From positions 1 to 64,000 of the forward strand of contig JAIOJF010000038.1 in NCBI GenBank assembly GCA_019911965.1: a stretch of 64,000 bases of DNA, read 5' to 3'. The DNA is from Paracoccaceae bacterium (lineage in GTDB: Bacteria; Pseudomonadota; Alphaproteobacteria; Rhodobacterales; Rhodobacteraceae). The notes under the pieces are model-generated. The model was not told the origin of the DNA and did not search any database. It worked only from the letters and a program-made list of their open reading frames with translations. Shown in pieces: positions 16,006 to 24,796 of the stretch (its first letter is position 1; each line of letters starts with the position of its first letter). Made by a program: the position numbers and the translations under genes.

Positions 16006-17122
16006 GGCAGGCTTTGATGCGGTCGATCACTTCGCCCTGTTCATCGTGGGACATGTCGCTGCCCGATGGCAGGCACAGCCCGTTTGCGAACAGAGCCTCG
16101 TCGACGCCTGATCCAATATAGCGTGTGCCGGAGAATAGCGGCTGCATATGCATCGGCTTCCACAAGGGGCGCGATTCGATCTGCTGGTCCATCAGCATCA
16201 GGCGGATGTCTTCGCGGCTGATACCGGCCTGGCCGGCATCAACCGTTATGGCCGTCAACCATTGTGATGAATGATAGCCCGCAGGCTCGGGCATGAACGC
16301 GATGCCGGGATGGTCGAGCGCCGTGCGGTAGCGATGATTGATGGCGCGCCGGGTTGCCACGCGGTCGTCGAGAACTTCCATCTGGCCGATCCCGATCGCG
16401 GCACAGATATTCGACAGCCGGTAATTGTAGCCAAAGGTCGAATGCTCGTAATGCGGTGCCGGATCGCGGGCCTGGGTCGACAGGAAGCGCGCCCCGTCGG
16501 CGATCTCCTTTGAGCGTGTCACCAACATGCCGCCGCCGGACGTGGTGATGATCTTGTTGCCGTTGAAAGACAGGATCGAGGCGTCGCCGCCGGTGCCGCA
16601 TTTGCGTCCGTTTCTGTACGAAGCGCCCAGACTTTCGGCGGAATCGACCACCAGCCTGACGCCGTATTCCGCAGCAAGTGCTTCCAGCGGGTCAAGATCG
16701 ACGCTTTGGCCATAAAGATCGGTAGGCACGATCGCCTTTGGAAGCTTGCCCGCCGCGGCCGCCTTTGCCAAGGCTTCGCCCAGAAGCCCGACATCGACGG
16801 TCCAACTGGCGGGGTCGAGATCGAAGAAAACTGGCCTGGCACCCAGATAGAGCACTGGAAAAATTCCGCCGGCAAAGGTCATCGACGAAATCCAGACCTC
16901 GTCACCGGCTTCAACCCCGACCAGTCGCAGCGCCAGATGCAACGCCGCCGAGCCGGATGACAGCCCGACACAGTGGAGGTTCCCGCCCAGATAATCTGAC
17001 ACCGCGGCTTCGAATGCATCGAGCTGCGGGCCAAGCGGGGCTACAAAATTGCTGTCGAAGGCCTGGTCGACATAGACCTTCTCGCGGCCTGACATATGTG
17101 GTCTGGAAAGCCAGATGCGCAT
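15992..17122 (-). CDS. DegT/DnrJ/EryC1/StrS nucleotide-sugar aminotransferase
   Basis: 376 residues. A PLP-dependent enzyme that aminates a keto-sugar nucleotide. Seen: SSGSAALHLALRLVGVEAGDEVW (cofactor phosphate loop), DSAESLGASYRNGRKCG (Asp and Gln-like contacts), SFNGNKIITTSGGGML with the Schiff-base lysine in GNK, and FGYNYRLSNICAAIG. It most resembles PglE/LegC-type sugar aminotransferases. The true start is the ATG at 17122 (MRIWLSRPHM), because upstream frame is the sulfotransferase gene. The dehydratase that would make a 4-keto substrate is not obvious here beyond CapE. Confidence 0.9.
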   Translation of the reverse strand: MRIWLSRPHMSGREKVYVDQAFDSNFVAPLGPQLDAFEAAVSDYLGGNLHCVGLSSGSAALHLALRLVGVEAGDEVWISSMTFAGGIFPVLYLGARPVFFDLDPASWTVDVGLLGEALAKAAAAGKLPKAIVPTDLYGQSVDLDPLEALAAEYGVRLVVDSAESLGASYRNGRKCGTGGDASILSFNGNKIITTSGGGMLVTRSKEIADGARFLSTQARDPAPHYEHSTFGYNYRLSNICAAIGIGQMEVLDDRVATRRAINHRYRTALDHPGIAFMPEPAGYHSSQWLTAITVDAGQAGISREDIRLMLMDQQIESRPLWKPMHMQPLFSGTRYIGSGVDEALFANGLCLPSGSDMSHDEQGEVIDRIKACLAAA

Positions 17123-17123
17123 G

Positions 17124-18023
17124 TCACATTCCTTGCTTGATATAGCCGTGCTTTTGCATCGGTCGCCGCAATATCCGGTGAACATTGTCGGACAGAGCTT
17201 CGGCCTCTGCCGTTCCCTTGCCGACCGAACTGCGCCGAACCGACGCCGCTGCGGCGGCCACGTCGCTGCCGGGGCGCGTTTGGCCCAGCCATTGCAGAAT
17301 ACGATCCAGACTGCCAGCAGGATCGGCGGTGAAATCTTCATAGTGTAACTGGACCACACGGGCGGGAGCGATCTGTTCAAAGGCGATGTCGCTCGCGGTA
17401 ACACAGGCGGACCATTGCTGCGCGACGATCTCGTCCAGCGGCAGGTCGGCCAGGGTCTCGATCCCCGCAAATCGCGGACCCCAGGAATCGAAATGCGTTC
17501 GCCGCCCGGCACGAATGGCGAGCCGGTTGCGGATTGCCGCGATGGCATAGCCCGGCAGATCAGAGACCGGGGCATACCGTGCCTTGGCCAGATAATAGGG
17601 AAGCCCCGGCATTTCCAGTTCGCCGCGCCAGCGTCTGCGCGCCGAAGCGACAACATCAAAGCCATTGCGAACGATGTGTATGAACCGCGCCTCTGGCAGC
17701 ACGGCATCGACAAACGGTACACGCAAGGCATTGGCACAGGTCTTTTCGACCACGAAATCCGGGCGGCCCTGCTGACGCCAAATCCTGCGAAACCTGTCGC
17801 GGATGAAGTGCCGCACCGCCGGGGTTGCCTTATGCGCCGGAATCTCGTCATCGGGGTGGTCGAGATTGCCATGTCGCCAGATCGGATTGATCTCGTCGCA
17901 AGGCCAGGTCGCGAAACCCGGCAACCGCGTCAAAGCATCGCGCAAGGCATTGGTGCCCGAGCGACCGGCCCCGATGATCACCAGCGGAGTGAAGTCAAGG
18001 CCGTCGGATACCGGCCCGGTCAT
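17124..18023 (-). CDS. Sulfotransferase, polysaccharide-locus associated
   Basis: 299 residues. PAPS-binding motifs are clear: 5'-phosphosulfate loop IIGAGRSGTNALRDAL and 3'-phosphate motif FIHIVRNGFDVVASARRRW. LHYEDFTADPAGSLDRILQWLG is the usual C-terminal helix of the family. Located between the sugar transferase and the aminotransferase with overlapping or one-base junctions, it probably sulfates the glycan or its lipid-linked unit. The acceptor is unknown. Confidence 0.85.
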   Translation of the reverse strand: MTGPVSDGLDFTPLVIIGAGRSGTNALRDALTRLPGFATWPCDEINPIWRHGNLDHPDDEIPAHKATPAVRHFIRDRFRRIWRQQGRPDFVVEKTCANALRVPFVDAVLPEARFIHIVRNGFDVVASARRRWRGELEMPGLPYYLAKARYAPVSDLPGYAIAAIRNRLAIRAGRRTHFDSWGPRFAGIETLADLPLDEIVAQQWSACVTASDIAFEQIAPARVVQLHYEDFTADPAGSLDRILQWLGQTRPGSDVAAAAASVRRSSVGKGTAEAEALSDNVHRILRRPMQKHGYIKQGM

Positions 18024-18610
18024 CCGAACAGCGTCTGGAGGATGTATTTGATATCCTTACGGAAACTCCAGTTGCGCAGGTATTCCAGGTTCAGGCGCAC
18101 CTTGTCGGGCCAGATCACCTCGGCATTGTAGCGTTCGGGATCGTCGACTTCGGCAAGGATTTCCTCTTCGTTGCGGTATCGGATGGAAGCAGGGCCGGTA
18201 ATGCCGGCACGCAATTGCAGGATTTCCCGCTCCTCGCCCTCGAGCCGGTCAAGAAAGCCCGGAACATCCGGACGAGGGCCGACGAACGACATGTTGCCGA
18301 TCAAAACGTTCCATAATTGCGGCAGCTCATCCAGCTTGTAGCGGCGAAATCTGGCCCCCAGCGGCGTGATCCGTGCATCGGCGGTTGTGGTCACCGTGGT
18401 GCCCTCGACCGGCCGCATTGTCCGCAGCTTGATGACATGGAATCGTCTGCCGCCTCGGCCAATCCGTTCCTGACGGAAAAAGCCGCTCGCGCCGGTATCG
18501 CGCCCCGCCAGATACCATGTCACGCCAATCAACGGCCAAAGCACGGCCAGACCGAGGGCTGCGGCGACGATGTCAAAGGCCCGTTTCACAGCGAAGTCCC
18601 GGCGTGTCAT
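18020..18610 (-). CDS. Initiating sugar-1-phosphate transferase (small monotopic PGT)
   Basis: 196 residues. A PglC-type enzyme that loads the first sugar phosphate onto undecaprenyl phosphate. Seen are a single re-entrant hydrophobic segment DIVAAALGLAVLWPLIGVTWYLA, RQERIGRGGRRFHVIKLRTM, RRYKLDELPQLWNVLIGNMSFVGPRPDVP with the DE catalytic pair. It lacks the N-terminal membrane domain of WbaP-like large PGTs. ATG at 18610 chosen because the family begins with KRAFDIV. It overlaps the sulfotransferase by four bases. Confidence 0.92.
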   Translation of the reverse strand: MTRRDFAVKRAFDIVAAALGLAVLWPLIGVTWYLAGRDTGASGFFRQERIGRGGRRFHVIKLRTMRPVEGTTVTTTADARITPLGARFRRYKLDELPQLWNVLIGNMSFVGPRPDVPGFLDRLEGEEREILQLRAGITGPASIRYRNEEEILAEVDDPERYNAEVIWPDKVRLNLEYLRNWSFRKDIKYILQTLFG

Positions 18611-18626
18611 GTCATTTCCCGCCAGA

Positions 18627-19772
18627 TCACGATGTCCGGATCCCGTCCCAGGCATTGGAAAGCCGCGCGGTTCCCAGGATCAGGTTGACCACGCGTTCCG
18701 ATGTGTTGGTGATGCAGTAATCCGCCGGGACTGGCCGGGGCTGGCCGGACGCCTCGCGTTCGGCAAAACCCTGGGTGATTGCCGCAACTCCATCGAGAAT
18801 CGCATCCGGATCGAGGCCGGTCATGATCAGGCAGCCGACATCAAGCCCCTCGGGCCGTTCGATCGCATCGCGCGGAGTGATTGCCGGAAAGCCCAGGATC
18901 GAGCTTTCCTCGGCAATCGTGCCACTGTCCGAAATGGCGCAGAAGGCCTGCATCTGCAACTTGTTGTAGTCGTGGAACCCGAACGGTTTCATCCATTGCA
19001 CCCTGGAATCGAGCGCCGCCCCATCCAGTGCGTCCAGCCGTTTGCGCGTGCGCGGATGGGTCGACACAATGACCGGCATGTCATACCGCCCGGCGATCGC
19101 ATTCAGCGCCTGCACCAGACCGGTCAGCCGAGCGGCACTGTCGACATTTTCCTCGCGGTGCAGCGAGGCGATGAAATATCCGCGCGCGCTCAGACCAAGC
19201 CGTGACAGCACGTCCGAGGCCTCGATGCGGTTTCGGTAATGCTCCAGCACTTCACGCATCGGCGAGCCCGTCAGGTAAATCCGCCGGTGATGGCAGCCCT
19301 CGGACAACAGGTGCCTGCGGGCATGTTCGGTATAGACCAGATTGAAATCCGAAATGTGGTCAACCAGCTTGCGGTTGGTTTCTTCGGGGACATTGCGGTC
19401 GTAGGACCTGTTGCCGGCTTCCATATGATAGATCGGAATTTTCATCCGCCGCGCCATGATCGCAGAAATCGCTGAATTGGTGTCGCCGAGAACCACCACC
19501 GCATCGGGTTTTTCAGCCAGAAGGACACGCTCGCTTTCCGATAAGATCTTGCCCAACGTTTCACCCAGCGTTCCGCCGCCGGTGCCAAGGAAATGGTCGG
19601 GTTTGCGTACGCCGAGGTCTTCAAAAAACACCTCGTTCAGTTCGTAGTCCCAGTTCTGTCCCGTATGCACGATGACATGGTCGGTGAACCGTTCCAGGCG
19701 ATCCATGACGCGCGACAGGCGGATTATCTCCGGCCGGGTTCCAAGGATGGTCGCTACCTTCAGTTTCTTCAT
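18627..19772 (-). CDS. capG: Non-hydrolysing UDP-sugar 2-epimerase, CapG/WbjD/FnlC type
   Basis: 381 residues. UDP-HexNAc 2-epimerase of the WecB superfamily: ILGTRPEIIRLSRVM, HTGQNWDYELNEVFFEDL, VLGDTNSAISAI, MEAGNRSYDRNVPEETNRKLVDHIS, SLHREENVD and SDSGTIAEES. The context of CapE and CapF points to the last step of UDP-L-FucNAc synthesis (epimerisation at C2), rather than ManNAc formation. Start at 19772 overlaps the capF stop as ATGA. Confidence 0.9.
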   Translation of the reverse strand: MKKLKVATILGTRPEIIRLSRVMDRLERFTDHVIVHTGQNWDYELNEVFFEDLGVRKPDHFLGTGGGTLGETLGKILSESERVLLAEKPDAVVVLGDTNSAISAIMARRMKIPIYHMEAGNRSYDRNVPEETNRKLVDHISDFNLVYTEHARRHLLSEGCHHRRIYLTGSPMREVLEHYRNRIEASDVLSRLGLSARGYFIASLHREENVDSAARLTGLVQALNAIAGRYDMPVIVSTHPRTRKRLDALDGAALDSRVQWMKPFGFHDYNKLQMQAFCAISDSGTIAEESSILGFPAITPRDAIERPEGLDVGCLIMTGLDPDAILDGVAAITQGFAEREASGQPRPVPADYCITNTSERVVNLILGTARLSNAWDGIRTS

Positions 19773-20890
19773 TTCAATGCCTTGTCGGCGAAAGTGTCCG
19801 GGTTGGCCGGATCGAACAGGTCGTGGGTCCAAAACAGCGTAAGCAAATCCGTGTCGCCGGTATTCTCGATCGAATGGGTATGCAAAGTCGGCATATCGAC
19901 CGGTGCCGGTGCCGTGCCGGTCACGTTGAACTCCCAGATCTCGTCCGACAATACCTTGCGAATGCGTATCACAGCCTCGCCCTGAACGACAAGGAAACGC
20001 TCGACCTTGGTCAGGTGGAAGTGATCGCCGCGCGTGATGCCGGGCCTGGTCGTTGACAGAAAGGTCTGGCCGCCACCACCGCCCTTCACCGCTTCAAACA
20101 GCGTGCCTCGGGGGTCGGTATTGAGTTCGAGCGGGCGCGGCCAGCCATCGGGGTATGTGGCGGCACGATATGCGTTGAACAGGTCGCGGTCGAACGGGTC
20201 GGACAGGTCGGGGTAGATGTTGCGCTGATAGCCAAGATGAAAATCCAGCAGCTTCCGGTACAGTTCGGGAACCGGAACCCGCCGTCCCTGCGGGGCGACC
20301 TGCCCGGTTGTACCCTCCAGCACGGCATCGATGGCGCATTGCGCGGCAGCCCCGGCATGGACCAGTTGCACCTGTCCGTCCGGGTTGATCTCGGGCATTT
20401 CCGACGCAAGTATCCGGGCGATCAGAGTAGCTGTCACGTTGTTATAGTCCGGCCGCGCATCCTCGCCGAAAATATGTGGCAGGACGAGGTCGGTGAAGCG
20501 ATCCGTGGCGGCGTTCAGTATTTCGGCCGCGCGGTGCTTGGAGCGCCCATACGGCGTATCACTTCCCGCATGGGTGGAGTTTGCATAAACGACATGGGGT
20601 GATGCGCCGCCGGCCGTCCAGGCCTCGGCAAGGCGCGATGCAATCGCCGGATTGGCCGCTTCGACCACGTCATCCGCCGCGCGATTGACGCCGGCGAAAT
20701 GCAGCACCGCCTGCGCCCCCGCAAGGGCTGATGCAAGGGTCGGATCGTCGTCGAAATCGGCATGGCCTAGCGGGACGATGTCAAACGGCTCCGGCTCATT
20801 GCGAAACCGCGCCGCGCAATTCGCGGCATGCAGCCGCGCATGTGCGTGCCAGCCGATCAGGCCTTTCGCGCCGGTGATTACGATACGCAT
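19769..20890 (-). CDS. capF: UDP-2-acetamido-2,6-dideoxy-hexulose C3-epimerase/C4-reductase, CapF/WbjC/FnlB type
   Basis: 373 residues with the two-domain structure of CapF. The N-terminal short-chain reductase begins MRIVITGAKGLIGWHAHARL, then FAGVNRA and ANSTHAG...YGRSKHRAAE. The C-terminal cupin has GITRGDHFHLTKVERFLVVQG, with metal-binding histidines, and a late HTHSIENTG. The bifunctional enzyme makes UDP-6-deoxy-talose/FucNAc precursors from the CapE product. ATG at 20890 is the family start. Confidence 0.93.
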   Translation of the reverse strand: MRIVITGAKGLIGWHAHARLHAANCAARFRNEPEPFDIVPLGHADFDDDPTLASALAGAQAVLHFAGVNRAADDVVEAANPAIASRLAEAWTAGGASPHVVYANSTHAGSDTPYGRSKHRAAEILNAATDRFTDLVLPHIFGEDARPDYNNVTATLIARILASEMPEINPDGQVQLVHAGAAAQCAIDAVLEGTTGQVAPQGRRVPVPELYRKLLDFHLGYQRNIYPDLSDPFDRDLFNAYRAATYPDGWPRPLELNTDPRGTLFEAVKGGGGGQTFLSTTRPGITRGDHFHLTKVERFLVVQGEAVIRIRKVLSDEIWEFNVTGTAPAPVDMPTLHTHSIENTGDTDLLTLFWTHDLFDPANPDTFADKALK

Positions 20891-20894
20891 CGGT

Positions 20895-21335
20895 CTATCC
20901 ATTCGCTTGCGCAAGCTCGGCCCGGACCTCCGGCAACGTCAGTAGCAGATCCATGACCCCCGCCACATCCAGCCGGTCGGTATTGTGCGAATGGTAGTCT
21001 TCGCGTTGCGCGGTCTCGGGCGCACCTTCGCTGAAATAGGGTTTATAGTTCAGATCGCGCATGTCCAGCAGGATACGATAATAGTCGCCCATATCTTCCG
21101 AACTGGCCAGTTCCTGTGCGCTGGCAAGGGTCTCGAAATGCTTCTCGGCATGTCGCCAGCCGATGATTTCGACCGGGTGTTCGGGCGCATCGAACAGCGT
21201 CTTGAGCGCTTCCACCAGATCGGCGATGGTCGCAGCCGGAGCCTTCTTGATGAACAGATCGCCCTGGTTGGCATTGTCGAACGCATGGTGAACCAGGGCC
21301 ACGCTGTCGCGCAGCGGCATCAGGAACCGGGTCAT
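20895..21335 (-). CDS. capE: CapE/WbjB/FnlA dehydratase, C-terminal part (split gene)
   Basis: 146 residues, beginning MTRFLMPLRDSVALVHHAFDNANQGDLFIKKAPAATI, which is the ordinary middle of a CapE protein, not an N terminus. It continues through EIIGWRHAEKHFETLAS to YHSHNTDRLDVAGVMDLLL, the family's usual end. It is in the same reading frame as the upstream part at 21342, from which it is parted by one TAA and two sense codons. The ATG could serve as a restart after termination. All visible sequence is well kept, arguing against old decay. Confidence 0.75.
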   Translation of the reverse strand: MTRFLMPLRDSVALVHHAFDNANQGDLFIKKAPAATIADLVEALKTLFDAPEHPVEIIGWRHAEKHFETLASAQELASSEDMGDYYRILLDMRDLNYKPYFSEGAPETAQREDYHSHNTDRLDVAGVMDLLLTLPEVRAELAQANG

Positions 21336-21341
21336 CGTCGG

Positions 21342-21935
21342 TTAGGTTACGGTGATGGGTTTGCCGGTCTTGATCTGTCTGATGAACAGCGGAATAGCCG
21401 AGCCGCGCGAATACATCACGTTGCCGTAGCGGACAGATGAAATGATCGTGTCGCCGTCCGGCCCGAGCGACCGCGCCGCCGCCTGGGCCGTTTTCTCCAT
21501 CAGGGCCTTGGTCATTCCCATTGCATTGACCGGGAAAACCGCCTTGTCCGTCGACAGGCACACGACGCTTTTGACACCGGCAGAAACTGCCGAGCTGATG
21601 ACATTTTGCGAGCCGATCACGTTTGTCAGAACCGCTTCATGCGGGAAGAACTCGCAACTGGGCACCTGCTTCAAAGCCGCCGCATGGAAAATAGCATCGA
21701 CTCCTTTGACGGCGCGATCAACGGCGCTGCGGTCGCGCACGTCACCGATATAATAGCGCACCCGTTCATCGCGCAGGTCGTTGCGCAGGGCATCCTGCTT
21801 TTCTTCATCCCGACTGAAGATACGGACTTCTTCGATGCCGCCTTCGAGCAAGTCCCTGAGCATGGTTTTCCCGAACGATCCGGTGCCGCCGGTTATCAGC
21901 ACCCGTTCGGTCTTTTTCCTGGTTTTACTAGGCAT
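21342..21935 (-). CDS. capE: CapE/WbjB/FnlA UDP-GlcNAc 4,6-dehydratase/5-epimerase, N-terminal part (split gene)
   Basis: 197 residues from the ATG at 21935, which has AAAGGAAG six bases upstream. It holds the Rossmann core: VLITGGTGSFGKTMLRDLL, FSRDEEKQDALRN, FHAAALKQVPSCEFFP, STDKAVFPVNAMGMTKALMEK (the Met-Lys version of the active site typical of CapE/FlaA1) and SSVRYGNVMYSRGS. It ends KPITVT then TAA, where relatives continue with D/N-P-x-MTRF. The enzyme makes the 4-keto-6-deoxy sugar that feeds CapF. First gene of the polysaccharide operon. Confidence 0.8.
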   Translation of the reverse strand: MPSKTRKKTERVLITGGTGSFGKTMLRDLLEGGIEEVRIFSRDEEKQDALRNDLRDERVRYYIGDVRDRSAVDRAVKGVDAIFHAAALKQVPSCEFFPHEAVLTNVIGSQNVISSAVSAGVKSVVCLSTDKAVFPVNAMGMTKALMEKTAQAAARSLGPDGDTIISSVRYGNVMYSRGSAIPLFIRQIKTGKPITVT

Positions 21936-22527
21936 CTTGCTTCCTTTGAATTGCATTCAGGTCGCCCCGATGATCGGCCCGCCTGGGAATGAAGCGCGCG
22001 ATCCTGTCTGAATGATCCTTCGCCAGCACCTGTCGGCAGGGGGGGGAATCCGGCACAGAGAAGACCGGCAGTTGGATTGAAAAACAATGGCAGGCAGGCA
22101 TCAGGGCAGTTCTCAATTTCTGGTGTCAAATAGGGCACTGACTGGCGGTTTGCCAGCGCGTACTCAATTGGACGGCGTGGTCCGGTGCGCTCTTTTCCCT
22201 TTCCGGCAGCGTCAAAGCAGTCGACTAGCATGGTGCCGCCGGTGCGAACAAGCCTCTGATTGGGATCGCGGGTCGGGTTTGGGTGGGTTCATCGGTGATT
22301 TCATGTCGCACCTGCCGCGCGGTGTTCCAGATGCGCCCCATGCACGTTGCCCGCCAAGTGGGGATCTGACAAATCGCCGCTCCGGTTTCCGCCGGTGAAT
22401 CATGTGCAAGAACGATAATCAATGGGTCCGGACCCGGGATGAGTTTCAAGGAAACCGCCTGTCCGAGGGCACTACCCCCAGGCACCGTCCGGCGAAATAC
22501 CGGATCAACTGGATACGGTAAGCCGGT
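21936..22527. other. Upstream region of the capE operon, about 590 bases, no gene seen
   Basis: No open frame here has a ribosome site and family resemblance. The part near 21940-22150 must hold the promoter of the capE operon. A minus-strand palindromic stretch around 22515-22540 lies at the end of the TPR-glycosyltransferase gene. The rest reads as non-coding or decayed sequence. Confidence 0.4.
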
Positions 22528-24792
22528 TTATTTCCGGCGCGTCGCCAAGTCACGTACCCAATGCGCGGCAGTCGACTTGTAGCCAAGTGGCATTGCGGTT
22601 TTGACATGCCGGTTCAGTCGGTGCGCCGGCATGATCCAGATACCCTGGCGGAACATGCCATCGCGGGTAGTTCCGGCCGAGGCAATGGCGCGGGTCAGCA
22701 ATCCAGGCCCCAGCGCCAACCAGACCGACTCTCCCGTTGTGTTGTTTCGCGCCGAGCAGGCAAGATTCAAGGCATGGGAAAGGATCGGATGTTTCGGGGC
22801 GCAGGCGATGAAGTTGTTGCCGATACTGGTCAGGTCTTCCTGGCAGGCGGTGAATGTCAGGCACGGGTCCAGAAAAGTATCCAGCCCGGTCAAGCACTTG
22901 TCGTCAGCGTCCAGATAAACACCGCCCCGGTGATAAAGACAGGCGATGCGAAAAATATCCGCTTTCGCTGCCGCCAACGGAGTTTGGGTATAGGCCACCA
23001 ATGCGGTCCGTTCACCATGATCGAGCAGGAATTGCCGTGCGGTCTCATCATTGAACAACCGGTAATCCCAACCGGGGTTGATCTCGGCGTTGTGGGCGGA
23101 TAGCGCGGCAATCTCGGGCACCGGATCGGCAGCATCCCAGAACTGAGCGATCCGGCGGGGAATTTTTTCCGCGCCGCGAAGGCGGTTCTGCGGTGGATTC
23201 GCCGAGATCGCGCCCCGCCGCCGAAGGATCGTCATCAGGCCCATTGCGGCAGCGATGTTGTCCGGTTCTGCCACCATCCGACGCCGGAAATGCCGCAACG
23301 CGGCCCTGGAATCGGAATCCGGCGCGCGATGGGTTCGATCCTTGGGCGACGTGTTCAAGCGGTATTCGTTCAGGATCTGACCCCAAAAGGTTTGCAGGGC
23401 TTTGCTCGAATTGCGTCCGGCCAGGTCTTTCGCGCGTGACAGCGTGATGCGGCGCTGGTGGCTTTGCCATGCATCTTCAATTCGCCCGTTGATCGCCTGA
23501 ATGTCGGACAGAGCGTGCCAGACCGCCGGGTGCGTAGCACCTTGGCCCCTGGCGGCTTGCACAGCTGCGGCTTCCGCCTCGGCATGGCGGCCGGTTTCCT
23601 TCAGGATGCGGATTTCCAGAACGGCGTTCTTCGCATTCAAACGCCCCGGCAATCGCGCCAGCAAGGCCTCGGCGGCATCGAAAGCACCGGTATCCGAGTA
23701 CAGGCGCGCCATCAGCAATAAAGCCTCGGGATTGGCAGCCAGCATTTCCAGCCGGGCAAGGGCAGCCTGAATTTCCCCCTGTGCGGCATCCAGTTGGGCG
23801 CGCAGCACCTGTATCCTGGCCTTGCCGACAGTACTAAACGGCATCTCATCCAACAAGTCAGCGGCGTCGGCGACATGGCCATTTGCGAACAAATCCCGCG
23901 CGATCAGAACCTCGGTCGCAAGCGCATCCTTGCCAACGCCGCTGGCGCGCGCCTGGGCCACTTCGGCCTCGAACGCCGCCCGGGCGTTTAGCCGGGACAG
24001 GAATTTCGCACGTAGCAGATGGATCGCGGCTTTGGTCATTCCGGCAGGGCTGAAAGCCAGGCAGGCCGCGATTGCCGCGTCGGCTTGGCCATCCCGCGCC
24101 AACACGGCCCAATGCGTGGAATGCAATGCGGTGTCGTCGGGAAAAGCCTTGCATCCCTGTGCCAGCCAGTCAGCCGCATCGCCATCACCCATTGCATGGC
24201 TGATCCCTGCCTGCAGGAGGTAGAACCGCGTCGTCTGCTTCAGCCTGTCGCCATGCCTGATGAGGGTGGCGCGCGCTGCCGCAGCCGCATCGCTGGCAAG
24301 TAGCAATTCGGCCAGGTCCAGTACGGCCCCTCGCCTGGACAGGCGTGCGGCCAGGCTTTGACCATGCGCCAGCGCCTCGGCGTGGCGGCCATCGTGCTGC
24401 AACAGGGACATGTGCAGCAGCTGGATTTCCGCATTGTTCGGAAATGCCCGTTGCGCCTGATCGGAAAGAACAAGCGCTCCCGCGTCCTGTCGCGCGACCG
24501 CCAGCCGCGTTGCCGTCAGGATACTGGCGGGCGTTCCCGCCAACCGGGTCTGCGCGACCGATGCAAGAAGCGTTTCCACCTTAGCAAGGTCGTGCCGGTC
24601 CAGAAGAAACCGGCCAAGGAACGCCAGTTGCCGCGCTGTGCGGACTTTGCCGATCAGAATGTCGGCAAGCCTGGCGGCCTTGCCCCGGCGGCCTTGACGG
24701 ACAAGGTTCCGGAACCGCTGAAAGTCCGGGTCGGCCACCACTCGGGTCGCACGCTCGGCATTGGTCTTCCGGCGTGATTGCGTTGCAGCCAC
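22528..24792 (-). CDS. TPR-repeat protein with C-terminal GT32-type glycosyltransferase domain
   Basis: 754 residues. About residues 30-480 are helical repeats rich in Ala/Leu that read as degenerate TPRs (for example FPNNAEIQLLHMSLLQHDGRHAEALAHG and AVWHALSDIQAINGRIEDAW). From about 540 a Gly_transf_sug (GT32/OCH1-like) domain follows: KIPRRIAQFWDAADPVPEI, NPGWDYRLFNDETARQFL, AAAKADIFRIACLYHRGGVYLDADDKCL with the DxD metal motif, and GNNFIACAPKHPILSHAL. Likely cytoplasmic, adding a sugar to surface glycan. It is a separate unit upstream of capE and four bases after the Hint gene. Confidence 0.8.
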   Translation of the reverse strand: MAATQSRRKTNAERATRVVADPDFQRFRNLVRQGRRGKAARLADILIGKVRTARQLAFLGRFLLDRHDLAKVETLLASVAQTRLAGTPASILTATRLAVARQDAGALVLSDQAQRAFPNNAEIQLLHMSLLQHDGRHAEALAHGQSLAARLSRRGAVLDLAELLLASDAAAAARATLIRHGDRLKQTTRFYLLQAGISHAMGDGDAADWLAQGCKAFPDDTALHSTHWAVLARDGQADAAIAACLAFSPAGMTKAAIHLLRAKFLSRLNARAAFEAEVAQARASGVGKDALATEVLIARDLFANGHVADAADLLDEMPFSTVGKARIQVLRAQLDAAQGEIQAALARLEMLAANPEALLLMARLYSDTGAFDAAEALLARLPGRLNAKNAVLEIRILKETGRHAEAEAAAVQAARGQGATHPAVWHALSDIQAINGRIEDAWQSHQRRITLSRAKDLAGRNSSKALQTFWGQILNEYRLNTSPKDRTHRAPDSDSRAALRHFRRRMVAEPDNIAAAMGLMTILRRRGAISANPPQNRLRGAEKIPRRIAQFWDAADPVPEIAALSAHNAEINPGWDYRLFNDETARQFLLDHGERTALVAYTQTPLAAAKADIFRIACLYHRGGVYLDADDKCLTGLDTFLDPCLTFTACQEDLTSIGNNFIACAPKHPILSHALNLACSARNNTTGESVWLALGPGLLTRAIASAGTTRDGMFRQGIWIMPAHRLNRHVKTAMPLGYKSTAAHWVRDLATRRK

Positions 24793-24796
24793 CGGA

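Noticed and set aside
21936-22527. Possible transposon remnant upstream of capE
   Set aside because: No terminal repeats, target duplication or transposase motif could be made out.
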